Positions 53,946 to 62,058 of a DNA stretch of 64,000 nucleotides are shown in pieces. The translations under genes and the position numbers were made by a program. A model generated the notes under the pieces. The model ran no database searches and was not told where the DNA came from. It saw only the letters and a list, made by a program, of their open reading frames with translations. This DNA is from Gammaproteobacteria bacterium (lineage in GTDB: Bacteria; Pseudomonadota; Gammaproteobacteria; Competibacterales; Competibacteraceae). The stretch is taken from the NCBI GenBank assembly GCA_024234995.1, contig JACKNF010000008.1, forward strand, positions 88,548 through 152,547, read 5' to 3'. The first letter of the stretch is position 1; every line of letters starts with the position of its first letter.

Positions 53946-54473
53946 ATGTACGATATCTTGTTCTACGGGATTGCAATCATGGCCTTGCTATTCAGCAATG
54001 TGTTGCTGATCACGCTAGGTTTTATGGTAGCCCGGCTTCACTCGCCTGCTGTATCAGAGGGCGAGTTGGAGCAGGAGACGCCAAATCTGCATCAGGAGAT
54101 CAAGAGTATATCGCTTTCATTGGCAGCACTCAGCGAACGATTGGTCAAACTGGAAATTCAAATTGGACAACTCAGGGATCAAGCGGGGCAGCAAACATTG
54201 CCACTTAACCGGGATGCCGAACAAAAATCTTTCAAAGTGGCAACCAAACTGGCGTTACAGGGTGCCAGTGCGGATGAGATTGTTGAGCTTTGCGGGTTAA
54301 CGCGCGGCGAGGCAGATTTGATTTGTATGTTGCATTCTAGCAATCAAGTGAGTCCCAATGGCGTAGCGAACGGTGACTTCAAATCTCAGAAGGCTATCTC
54401 TCAGCCTTCTGAGCGTTACGGCGGCAGCTTTGATGGCCAGGAAGCTCCTAATTCCGGTCAGGCATCGGCTTAG
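53946..54473 (+). CDS. DUF2802 protein at the end of the flagellar operon
   Basis: 175 residues. One N-terminal membrane helix (ILFYGIAIMALLFSNVLLIT), a coiled-coil-like stretch (LSLAALSERLVKLEIQIGQL) and the DUF2802 motif (ATKLALQGASADEIVELCGL TRGEADLI) that resembles a helix-turn-helix. DUF2802 genes commonly sit beside motCD/cheW in pseudomonads; their role is not known. It converges on fliK with 53 bases between. Confidence 0.85.
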   Translation: MYDILFYGIAIMALLFSNVLLITLGFMVARLHSPAVSEGELEQETPNLHQEIKSISLSLAALSERLVKLEIQIGQLRDQAGQQTLPLNRDAEQKSFKVATKLALQGASADEIVELCGLTRGEADLICMLHSSNQVSPNGVANGDFKSQKAISQPSERYGGSFDGQEAPNSGQASA

Positions 54474-54526
54474 TCTGGTTGATATATAACCTTTTCAGCC
54501 GGTTGGCTTTCCTCACAGCCAGGGAT

Positions 54527-56680
54527 CTAGGCGTAATCGTCTACTATTCCAGGCGGCAATCGGGGTGACCGCGATTCACTTTCATCGGAGGAGGGTTCCG
54601 GTCCCGATAGAGTGGGGATTGAAGGCCGGCCATCACGCGGGTTGTGTGCTGATTGTTCGCCTGAACCGGTTTGTTGACGGGCGAGTGGCTGGTCAGATAC
54701 CTGTGCTTGGTTCAGAGAGACGCCTTGGCTGTCTAACATTTCCCGTAAGCGGGGTATGGTACTTTCAATGGCTTCTCGCACTACCGCATCATGACATAAG
54801 AATGTCACGTTAGTCTGGTTCTGATGTAGCGACATCCGGATTTCTAGCGGACCCAGTTGCGGTGGATTCACTCGAATTTGTGCTTGTTGCAAGCGATTGT
54901 TGACCAGCCAGCTCAGTTGATGCCCTAGTACGCGTCCCCAGTTATCCTGGCGTAGATCCAAGGTCTCTTGCGGTGTGGGTAAAACCGCTGAAGATGTTAG
55001 GGTATCAGCGGTTCGAGCCGGTGCTGCGGGTGGAACGCTTGTTGGCGTCGATGTTCCGCTAGCTGGAATGTTGGGTTCGGCAACGGGAGCGTTCGCTGGG
55101 TTTGCCAAGACGGCTCTTTGCTCTAAAGCCGCAGACGAAACAACAGCATTGCTGCTCAATCGTTGATTGGCTTCGAATGAAGGCAGGTGGTCATTTTTGG
55201 AGGATATTGTCCGCTCTGCCGTTTCAGGTGCTGGGCCATTCGTCAGAGCAGGTGCTATGCGTTGTATCCGCGTGGAACCTTCAGAAATTGTTGTGGCTAG
55301 CGTTCGCAGGTCCTGAGCAGGTTGTTCTATTTCAGTGCCAGCAAAAGTTTCAGTAAAAGGTTTAGCGAGTAAGGGACGTCTTTGAAAATATTGTTCCTTA
55401 GCCAGTGGTAATGCTTGTTGAATGGCCGCTAAGTGATCTGGGTTGGTAATAGCGATCTGGTCGTTAATAGTTGCCGCTGCTATGGCGGGCGCCACAGATA
55501 TCGTAGAGACGGCGGGTAGGGGGGGTACAGTTGCTATAGGTGAAGTTGCTGGTGTGATGGGCACTACCGGCATTGCAGACCTAGTAAGTATTGATGGCAT
55601 TGCTAGCGTGGCCGAAGCTGCCGGTACTCCGGGTGTTGTAGAGGGGAGGGATGCTGCTGGTGTCGCTGGCGTTGCTGGTGTCGTAGGATCAGTCCGTGTG
55701 ATTGAGACGCTTGGCTTTTCAGATGCCGATGATGTGACAGGGATGGCAGGTTCTTCCGCAGGCACAGTTGAGGGTATGTGAGTAACGCCTTGCGTGGCTG
55801 AAGGTGGTGACAGCGCTGTTGCAGGCATTGCCGGCAGGGCGGGAACTCCACGCGGCGTGGCTGAATCACTGGGCGTGACCGCAATCGCCGGGGCTGCCAA
55901 AACGCGTGGCGTGGCGGAAGCGGATGCAGAGATGACAGGCGCTGGATCTGCCGGCGTTGCGGGGATGACCGGCAGGGTGGTGGTTGAGACGCTTGGCATC
56001 GCCGGCAGGGCGGGAACTCCACGCGGCGTGGCTGAATCACTGGGCGTGACCGCAATCGCCGGGGCCGCCAAAACGCGTGGCGTGGCGGAAGCGGATGCAG
56101 AGATGACAGGCGCTGGATCTGTCGGCGTTGCGGGGATGACCGGCAGGGCGGGAACCCCATGCGGCGTGGCTGAATCACTGGGCGTGACCGCAATCGCCGG
56201 GGCCGCTAAAACGCGTGGCGTGGCGGAAGCGGATGCAGATGCAGAGATGACAGGCGCTGGATCTGCCGGCGTTGCGGGGATGACCGGCAGGGTGGTGGTT
56301 GAGACGCTTGGCATCGCCGGCAGGGCGGGAACCCCATGCGGCGTGGCTGAATCACTGGGCGTGACCGCAATCGCCGGGGCCGCTAAAACGCGTGGCGTGG
56401 CGGAAGCGGATGCAGATGCAGAGATGACAGGTGCTGGATCTGCCGGCGTTGCGGGGATGACCGGCAGGGTGGTGGTTGAGACGCTTGGCATTGCCGGCAG
56501 GGCGGGAACCCCATGCGGCGTGGCTGAATCACTGGGCGTGACCGCAATCGCCGGGGCCGCTAAAACGCGTGGCGTGGCGGAAGCGGATGCAGATGCAGAT
56601 GCAGATGCAGAGATGACAGGCGCTGGATCTGCCGGCGTTGCGGGGATGACCGGCAGGGTGGTGGTTGAGACGCTTGGCAT
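54527..56680 (-). CDS. fliK: FliK hook-length control protein, C-terminal segment
   Basis: 717 residues as an open frame starting inside the repeat array. The first ~350 residues are Pro/Ala/Ser/Thr-rich repeats (SVSTTTLPVIPATPADPAPV, SASASATPRVLAAPAIAVTP). The C-terminal FliK export-switch domain is complete: DNWGRVLGHQLSWLVNNRLQ, QAQIRVNPPQLGPLEIRMSL and AVVREAIESTIPRLREMLDS. It normally belongs to one long protein with the segment upstream, from which it is separated by a frameshift at about 56683. It measures hook length and signals FlhB. It lies at the end of fliEFGHIJK. Confidence 0.85.
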   Translation of the reverse strand: MPSVSTTTLPVIPATPADPAPVISASASASASASATPRVLAAPAIAVTPSDSATPHGVPALPAMPSVSTTTLPVIPATPADPAPVISASASASATPRVLAAPAIAVTPSDSATPHGVPALPAMPSVSTTTLPVIPATPADPAPVISASASASATPRVLAAPAIAVTPSDSATPHGVPALPVIPATPTDPAPVISASASATPRVLAAPAIAVTPSDSATPRGVPALPAMPSVSTTTLPVIPATPADPAPVISASASATPRVLAAPAIAVTPSDSATPRGVPALPAMPATALSPPSATQGVTHIPSTVPAEEPAIPVTSSASEKPSVSITRTDPTTPATPATPAASLPSTTPGVPAASATLAMPSILTRSAMPVVPITPATSPIATVPPLPAVSTISVAPAIAAATINDQIAITNPDHLAAIQQALPLAKEQYFQRRPLLAKPFTETFAGTEIEQPAQDLRTLATTISEGSTRIQRIAPALTNGPAPETAERTISSKNDHLPSFEANQRLSSNAVVSSAALEQRAVLANPANAPVAEPNIPASGTSTPTSVPPAAPARTADTLTSSAVLPTPQETLDLRQDNWGRVLGHQLSWLVNNRLQQAQIRVNPPQLGPLEIRMSLHQNQTNVTFLCHDAVVREAIESTIPRLREMLDSQGVSLNQAQVSDQPLARQQTGSGEQSAHNPRDGRPSIPTLSGPEPSSDESESRSPRLPPGIVDDYA

Positions 56681-57070
56681 TGCTTAAGCGGGGCAGGAAC
56701 CCCATGCGGCGTGGCTGAATCACTGGGCGTGACCGCAATCGCCGGGGCCGCTAAAACGCGTGGCGTGGCGGAAGCGGATGCAGATGCAGATGCAGAGATG
56801 ACAGGCGCTGGATCTGCCGGCGTTGCGGGGATGACCGGCAGAGTGGTGGTTGAGACGCTTGGCATCGCCGGCAGGGCGGTAACCCCATGCGGCGTGGCTG
56901 AATCACTGGGCGTGACCGCAATCGCCGGGGCCGCTAAAACGCGTGGCGTGGCGGAAGCGGATGCAGAGATGACAGGCGCTGGATCTGCCGGCGTTGCGGG
57001 GATGACCGGCAGAGTGGTGGTTGAGACGCTTGGCATTGCCGGCAGGGCGGGAACTCCATTGGGTGTTGGA
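55800..57070 (-). repeat. Minisatellite array in fliK with an embedded hexanucleotide tract
   Basis: At least seven copies of a unit, recognised by GAATCACTGGGCGTGACC on the plus strand, begin at about 55862, 56032, 56169, 56346, 56523, 56713 and 56895. Spacings are therefore about 171, 137, 177, 177, 190 and 182 bases. Part of the variation is copy number of the hexamer GATGCA (one to four copies per unit), read as Ser-Ala dipeptides on the coding strand. The 137-base unit lacks the SVSTTTLPV part. The junction at 56676-56700 has two extra bases (GCTTAAGCGGGGCAGG in place of GCCGGCAGGGCGGG), which breaks the frame. Confidence 0.9.
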
Positions 57071-58383
57071 GTTGCGGTGACTGCCGGTGTAGTGGATATC
57101 ACGGGTATCGCTAAAGTTGCCGAAGGTGTAATCGGCATTACTGGTGTGATTGAAGAGCTTTGAATGGCTGGTATTGCAGGGTTTGTTGTTATGGCTGAAA
57201 TTCCGGCTGGTTTTGCAGAAACTGCTGGCACGACAGGTATTGCTGGCGCAGTGGATGTGATTGGGGCTGCGGGCACAGCGGATGTGATCTTATTGACTGG
57301 GGTGGCAGGTAATTCCAGGGCTGGTCCCTGTTTCGATAATCCTAATCGTTCACTATTTGTTAATGCGTCACTGCTTCTCTCTGTCGCCGTGGATATCGGA
57401 ACCACTCCGGATGCTTGATGGCTCCTCCTTCGCTGTGCCAGCCCATCGATGGGCGCTAACCACGGTGAGCTAACTGCCGGATGATCGGTGGCTGTTTCAA
57501 TTGTTGCTGCTCCACGGTCGCTATTGGCTGCTGCGGGTGTTGTTTCCGCAACTTTAGACGGCAGTTTTATACTCTCTTGCATACCGTTGCTAAGCGCTGT
57601 CAATACTGGAGAAGCTTTTTGTCCATCAGCTCCCGCTTTTTCCGGAGAAACGGCCGTACTGCTATCAACAGTTGTCAGTTCTGACAAAGTTCCCACTGAC
57701 TCGCTCACATCATCCGGATTCGCGGTATTTGGTATTAATGGGGAATCCTCTCTCGAAAAACCAGTACTCTGTAAAGCAGCGCGGGATTCCATAAATAGCG
57801 AAAACCCGGCCCATGGCATTTCAATTGCGTGCTTATCATCCGGAGTTTCTGGATGATTTATTTTTTTTCCAGCAGCCAGCCCTTGCGATTTTTCCGGCGT
57901 GCTTCCATCGATTGGCAGTACCTCTTTCTTTGTTCCCAAATCTGGCATTGGTGCGCCTGCAAGCTCTTCCAGATCCGAAGTGGGCGTCTGCTTTTCAAAA
58001 TCTAGAATTGAATTGGCTGGTTGCGCGTCAGTTCCGGAATCATCAGGCGCCACTAGAGTTGGAATGGCTGCCTGCGAGTCACCGGGGATGAGATCATCAG
58101 AAGAGGCCGGATCAGCCGCTTGTGAAGGGTCTTGCGGTGTTCGTGCATTCGCAATTTCTGCTAATGAATCCAAAGGCGCTTCTGAAGCAGGGGGATTTCC
58201 TAACTCAGAATTTGTTTTGTCTGCTGCCGGATCGCCCAGAATACTGGTTCGCAACCATTGACTGAAGGAAGGCGATTGGATCACGGTCTCTTGGCCCGTT
58301 TCCACCGTTGCTCCCGCTGCGATCGCAGTACTGGCCTTGCTGCGGTTCGATGCGAACAAATGAGCGAGTTCGAGATGAGCCAT
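56560..58383 (-). CDS. fliK: FliK hook-length control protein, N-terminal segment
   Basis: Start at 58383 (MAHLELAHLFASNRSKASTA) behind AAGGA; a longer open frame to 58437 overlaps fliJ. The N-terminal ~440 residues are variable and unique, then the Pro/Ala/Ser repeats begin (VPALPAMPSVSTTTLPVIPA). After HGVPAP the frame is wrong: it runs on as QCQASQPPPCRSSPQRRQIQ to a stop at 56560. In-frame rejoining to the C-terminal segment would give a FliK of nearly 1300 residues, about two to three times the usual size. Without rejoining, the protein lacks its export-switch domain. Confidence 0.8.
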   Translation of the reverse strand: MAHLELAHLFASNRSKASTAIAAGATVETGQETVIQSPSFSQWLRTSILGDPAADKTNSELGNPPASEAPLDSLAEIANARTPQDPSQAADPASSDDLIPGDSQAAIPTLVAPDDSGTDAQPANSILDFEKQTPTSDLEELAGAPMPDLGTKKEVLPIDGSTPEKSQGLAAGKKINHPETPDDKHAIEMPWAGFSLFMESRAALQSTGFSREDSPLIPNTANPDDVSESVGTLSELTTVDSSTAVSPEKAGADGQKASPVLTALSNGMQESIKLPSKVAETTPAAANSDRGAATIETATDHPAVSSPWLAPIDGLAQRRRSHQASGVVPISTATERSSDALTNSERLGLSKQGPALELPATPVNKITSAVPAAPITSTAPAIPVVPAVSAKPAGISAITTNPAIPAIQSSSITPVMPITPSATLAIPVISTTPAVTATPTPNGVPALPAMPSVSTTTLPVIPATPADPAPVISASASATPRVLAAPAIAVTPSDSATPHGVTALPAMPSVSTTTLPVIPATPADPAPVISASASASASATPRVLAAPAIAVTPSDSATPHGVPAPLKQCQASQPPPCRSSPQRRQIQRLSSLHLHLHLHPLPPRHAF

Positions 58384-58429
58384 GGTGCCGTCCTTACATA
58401 AAAGCGGTTTGGTAATGTCAGCCCAATGA

Positions 58430-58891
58430 TTAAACACCGTTAATAAAATGCATTTGGCCAGCTAGATCGCGAAGATTATGTTCGTCGCTGTCGCGTTGTT
58501 CGCGTCGACCTTCTTCCCACAATTGGGCTTTCCGGTCGCGTTCGATAACTTCATCAAGCGCCATGGTTTTGGCGCGGTTTTGGAGCCAGGCGAGCCGTTT
58601 CCGCTGGAGTTCCTGCTCCATCCACGCCAACTGCTGCTGAAGTTGAACGATGCCGTGATCCATGTTGGTCAAAAATGCAGAATAATCTTGATACCGGCGT
58701 GCCGAGATGCCAGTACTGCCCTCGTTCTGAAACTGATTTGCATATTCGGTTCGAAACATGAGCAATTGTTGCAGGCGATTCTGCTGTTCAGTCAGCCGTT
58801 GCTGAGACTCGCTTAACGCCTTAGCTGCCGCCTGCTCGCGGGATTGTGCAACCTGAGCCGCCGCTTGCAATGGATGAGGTTTATTCGCCAT
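58430..58891 (-). CDS. fliJ: Flagellar export chaperone/stalk protein FliJ
   Basis: 153 residues, almost entirely alpha-helical coiled coil: LQAAAQVAQSREQAAAKALS, RLTEQQNRLQQLLMFRTEYA and MEQELQRKRLAWLQNRAKTM. FliJ is the central stalk of the FliI ATPase ring. It follows fliI by 12 bases and is followed by fliK. Confidence 0.9.
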   Translation of the reverse strand: MANKPHPLQAAAQVAQSREQAAAKALSESQQRLTEQQNRLQQLLMFRTEYANQFQNEGSTGISARRYQDYSAFLTNMDHGIVQLQQQLAWMEQELQRKRLAWLQNRAKTMALDEVIERDRKAQLWEEGRREQRDSDEHNLRDLAGQMHFINGV

Positions 58892-58903
58892 CGAACCTGA
58901 CCT

Positions 58904-60289
58904 TTATCGACCTTTGTCCTTAGGCTTAGATTGTAGAAGTAGCTCAAGTGCCTTGAGACTGTCTCCCATGGTGACGCGTTCATCAATGCCCTGCATGAGA
59001 AACTGCCGGAGACGCGGGTAATACTCCCGAGCCTCATCCACTGCCGGATCGCTGCCGGCGACATAAGCGCCGACATTGATCAAATCGCGATGTTGCTCAT
59101 AGGTCGAATAAATATGTTTGAACCGCTGCGCCAATTGTTTGTGGCGGGGACCACTAATTTGCGGCATCACCCGGCTGATCGATGCTTCGATATCAACGGC
59201 TGGGTATTGACCGGCCTCAGCCAGCCGCCGCGATAACACGACGTGACCATCGAGAATGGCGCGGGCCGCATCGGCAATGGGGTCCTGCTGATCATCACCC
59301 TCGGTTAGCACCGTGTAAAAGGCCGTGATAGAGCCGCCGACGGTGTCATTGCCGGCCCGCTCCACTAAACGTGGAATTTTGGCGAACACCGAGGGCGGAT
59401 AACCCTTGGTCGCTGGCGGTTCGCCAATTGCCAATGCGATCTCCCGTTGCGCCTGGGCATAGCGGGTCAACGAATCCATCAGCAATAACACCTGCCGGCC
59501 AGCATCGCGGAAATATTCGGCAATTCGGGTGGCCAACGCGGCACCATGCAGGCGCATGAGCGGTGGAGCGTCCGCCGGTGCGGCTACTACCACGGCTCGA
59601 GCCATGCCTTCAGCGCCAAGAATCTCTTGGATGAATTCCTGGACTTCCCGGCCGCGCTCACCGATCAGTCCAACGACGACGACTTCAGCTTCAGTAAACC
59701 GGGTCATCATGCCCAGCAACACACTCTTACCAACGCCAGAACCTGCGAACAATCCCATACGCTGGCCGCGCCCCACTGATAGTAAGGCGTTGATAGCCCG
59801 TACCCCGACATCCAGCGGTTCACGGATTGGTTTGCGCATCAGCGGGTTGATCGTCTTGCCGGTCAGTGACACCAGCTCGGTATGCACGGGCGGCGGCAGG
59901 CCATCCAGAAAACGCCCAGAGCCATCCAGCACTCGCCCGAGCAAGCCTTCGCCAATGCGGGCTTGGCTGACGCCACCGGTCGGGATCACTCGAGAATTGG
60001 GCGTCAGTCCGTGAATATCACCACTTGGCATTAAAAACAGCTTGCTGCCAGCAAAACCGACCACCTCGGCTTCAATTCGCTCTCCATTAGGGTTGATCAC
60101 CAGACACCGGGCGCCAATCGGTGCTACGCAACCGGCGGCTTCCAGAGTCAGGCCGACCATCCGGGTCAATTGTCCTTCCACCACCAATCCTGGGGTCTCT
60201 GCAACTCGTTGCCGGCGTTCGGCGAGATGCATTCGCCAGCGTGGGGTATGATCCATCTCAGGAACGCCCGGCATGGCTTTCACGCTCAT
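58904..60289 (-). CDS. fliI: Flagellar export ATPase FliI
   Basis: About 461 residues from MSVKAMPGVPEMDHTPRWRM; starts at 60307 or 60256 are also possible. Walker A is GLFAGSGVGKSVLLGMMTRF, and the beta-type ATPase motifs are LIGERGREVQEFI, LLLMDSLTRYAQAQREIALA IGEPPATKGYPPSVF and VDIEASISRVMPQ. It energises substrate release at the export gate. The 5' end overlaps fliH. Confidence 0.94.
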   Translation of the reverse strand: MSVKAMPGVPEMDHTPRWRMHLAERRQRVAETPGLVVEGQLTRMVGLTLEAAGCVAPIGARCLVINPNGERIEAEVVGFAGSKLFLMPSGDIHGLTPNSRVIPTGGVSQARIGEGLLGRVLDGSGRFLDGLPPPVHTELVSLTGKTINPLMRKPIREPLDVGVRAINALLSVGRGQRMGLFAGSGVGKSVLLGMMTRFTEAEVVVVGLIGERGREVQEFIQEILGAEGMARAVVVAAPADAPPLMRLHGAALATRIAEYFRDAGRQVLLLMDSLTRYAQAQREIALAIGEPPATKGYPPSVFAKIPRLVERAGNDTVGGSITAFYTVLTEGDDQQDPIADAARAILDGHVVLSRRLAEAGQYPAVDIEASISRVMPQISGPRHKQLAQRFKHIYSTYEQHRDLINVGAYVAGSDPAVDEAREYYPRLRQFLMQGIDERVTMGDSLKALELLLQSKPKDKGR

Positions 60290-61052
60290 CGCCGAGAACA
60301 GAGGCAATCACAGTGCCTAACCGTTTCTCAACCGTCGCGTCGATGCGCGACAACTCAGTGCTGATAACGCAACCGCCGCGACTGAGCGCCTGGTCCTCGA
60401 TAAGCCGCCAGACCGGTTCATCATCGCGTCCTAGCGAGAACATTTCGCGGATTAGCCGGGCATCTTCCGGATGCAGGCGAACCTGGATATTGGTATTGCC
60501 CACCGGCAATAAGCCTACTGCCTCGCGCACCACCGCCACCACCTCGCCTGGCGAGGTGCGCAGCTCGCGCCGCACCAGTTGCCGGGCAATCTCGGTTGCC
60601 AGCTTGGTCAATTCTTCTTCAATCGTGACATCGAGCGCTTCCAGCGGTTGATGCATATAGCTCAGGATCTGATCCAGTTTCTGTACCCGCAGCAGTACCT
60701 CATCGCGGCCAGCAGCCAATCCTTCGGCATACCCCCGTTGATAGCCTTCGGTGTGGCCTTCTTGCTGGCCTTTCTTATAACCTTGTTCACGGCCCTCGCG
60801 GCGGCCTTCCTGATAACCCGCAGCAAAGCCTTCCTCGTGCGCCTCGCTTTGAATCGCCTCGATCTCATCCAGCGTCGGTGGTGCCGAGGATGTTTTCGGT
60901 CCACGTGGACTACGTTCGCGAGTTTCCGTCTTGGCGGGAACTCCTGCGGGTGTTGCCGCCGGTAGCTCGGGTTCGGGCGGCGGCTGATCGACGCTGGGTA
61001 ACTCCCATCGCTGGTAAGCCGTTAAGTGATCACCTGAAATAATTTTAGACAA
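60258..61052 (-). CDS. fliH: Flagellar export regulator FliH
   Basis: 264 residues. The N-terminus has a Pro-rich stretch. A striking helical run of G-x3-G repeats follows (EGFAAGYQEGRREGREQGYK KGQQEGHTEGYQRGYAEGLA), typical of FliH. The C-terminal domain binds FliI and resembles the V-ATPase stator subunit E (LATEIARQLVRRELRTSPGE). It overlaps fliG by 8 bases. Confidence 0.92.
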   Translation of the reverse strand: MSKIISGDHLTAYQRWELPSVDQPPPEPELPAATPAGVPAKTETRERSPRGPKTSSAPPTLDEIEAIQSEAHEEGFAAGYQEGRREGREQGYKKGQQEGHTEGYQRGYAEGLAAGRDEVLLRVQKLDQILSYMHQPLEALDVTIEEELTKLATEIARQLVRRELRTSPGEVVAVVREAVGLLPVGNTNIQVRLHPEDARLIREMFSLGRDDEPVWRLIEDQALSRGGCVISTELSRIDATVEKRLGTVIASVLGDERESHAGRS

Positions 61053-62055
61053 GCTGATCTCCCTTACTGCTCAGGGTGATTTCACCAGCCTCCGCCAGCC
61101 GCTTGGCGGTGCTCAAAATATCCTTCTGAGCGGCTTCTACGTCGCTGAGTTTGACCGGCGGCATGGCCTCTAAATCGTCGCGCAGCAGGTCGGCGGCGCG
61201 CCGGGACATATTGCTCAAGATCTTGTTGCGAACCGCCTCGTCCGCACCGCGTAGTGCGACCAAGAGTGTCTCGGAGGAGATTTCGCGCAGCAGTGTTTGC
61301 ATGTCGCGATCGCTGAGACCGAGCAGGTTTTCGAAAACGACCATTAAATCTTCGATCGTGGTTCCTAGATCGGCATCGGTTTCCTTGATCTTATCGAGAA
61401 TCTCGCCTTCGATCACGGCGTCCAGGCGGCCGAGGATCTCAGCAGCTCGTTTGGGACCGCCGATCTTGGATGTGGCCGCGGCATTGATGTTACGCATCAC
61501 TTGTTTTTCAATCAGTTCGTTCAATTCTTCAAGTGCGCCGGAGGGTATTTCATCGAGAATTGCCACTCGTAGCAGCGCTTCATCACGCAATGGGGATGGC
61601 AGCAGGCCGACTATCTGAGCAGCCTGGTCAGTTTGCAACGAGGCTAGCACCAGCGCAACGACTTGCGGGTGCTCCTCACGCAAGCCACCAGCAATAGCGC
61701 TGGCGTCCATCCATTTCAGCGAATCGACACCGGACTGGCCTTCGGTATCGAAAATATGTTCGAGTATCCCTTTGGCTTTTTCACGGCCTAGCGCCCGGGT
61801 CAGGACACCGCGAATATAACTCTCGCTGTCCACGGTCAGAGCACTCTGGTTACGGACTTCCTCATTGAAAGTATGAATAATTTCACTGATCTGATGACGA
61901 GTGACATTTGTCATGCTGGCCATGGCGACGCCGATCTTATGCAGCTCGCGCGGGTCCAGATGGCGGAGAATTTCGGCAGCATGGCTTTCGCCGAGCGCCA
62001 TTAACACCACAGCAGCTTGTTCGACACTCTTAAGGGTAGGGTTAAGTTCTGGCAT
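61045..62055 (-). CDS. fliG: Flagellar motor switch protein FliG
   Basis: 336 residues. Three armadillo-like domains: the N-terminal part (KSVEQAAVVLMALGESHAAE) binds FliF, the middle EEHPQVVALVLASLQTDQAA motif contacts FliM, and the C-terminal part carries the torque helix with MVVFENLLGLSDRDMQTLLR EI. It starts 3 bases after the fliF stop. Confidence 0.95.
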   Translation of the reverse strand: MPELNPTLKSVEQAAVVLMALGESHAAEILRHLDPRELHKIGVAMASMTNVTRHQISEIIHTFNEEVRNQSALTVDSESYIRGVLTRALGREKAKGILEHIFDTEGQSGVDSLKWMDASAIAGGLREEHPQVVALVLASLQTDQAAQIVGLLPSPLRDEALLRVAILDEIPSGALEELNELIEKQVMRNINAAATSKIGGPKRAAEILGRLDAVIEGEILDKIKETDADLGTTIEDLMVVFENLLGLSDRDMQTLLREISSETLLVALRGADEAVRNKILSNMSRRAADLLRDDLEAMPPVKLSDVEAAQKDILSTAKRLAEAGEITLSSKGDQLV

Positions 62056-62058
62056 TAC

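Noticed and set aside
55443..55781. Plus-strand frame with Gly-Val repeats within the fliK C-terminal half
   Set aside because: It is a shadow of the Pro/Ala/Thr-rich fliK coding sequence.
55794..57163. Long open frames on the plus strand opposite fliK (Gly/Ala/Val-rich, collagen-like repeats)
   Set aside because: They are the antisense of the fliK repeat units, without ribosome binding sites or family features. The minus strand carries the conserved FliK C-terminal domain.
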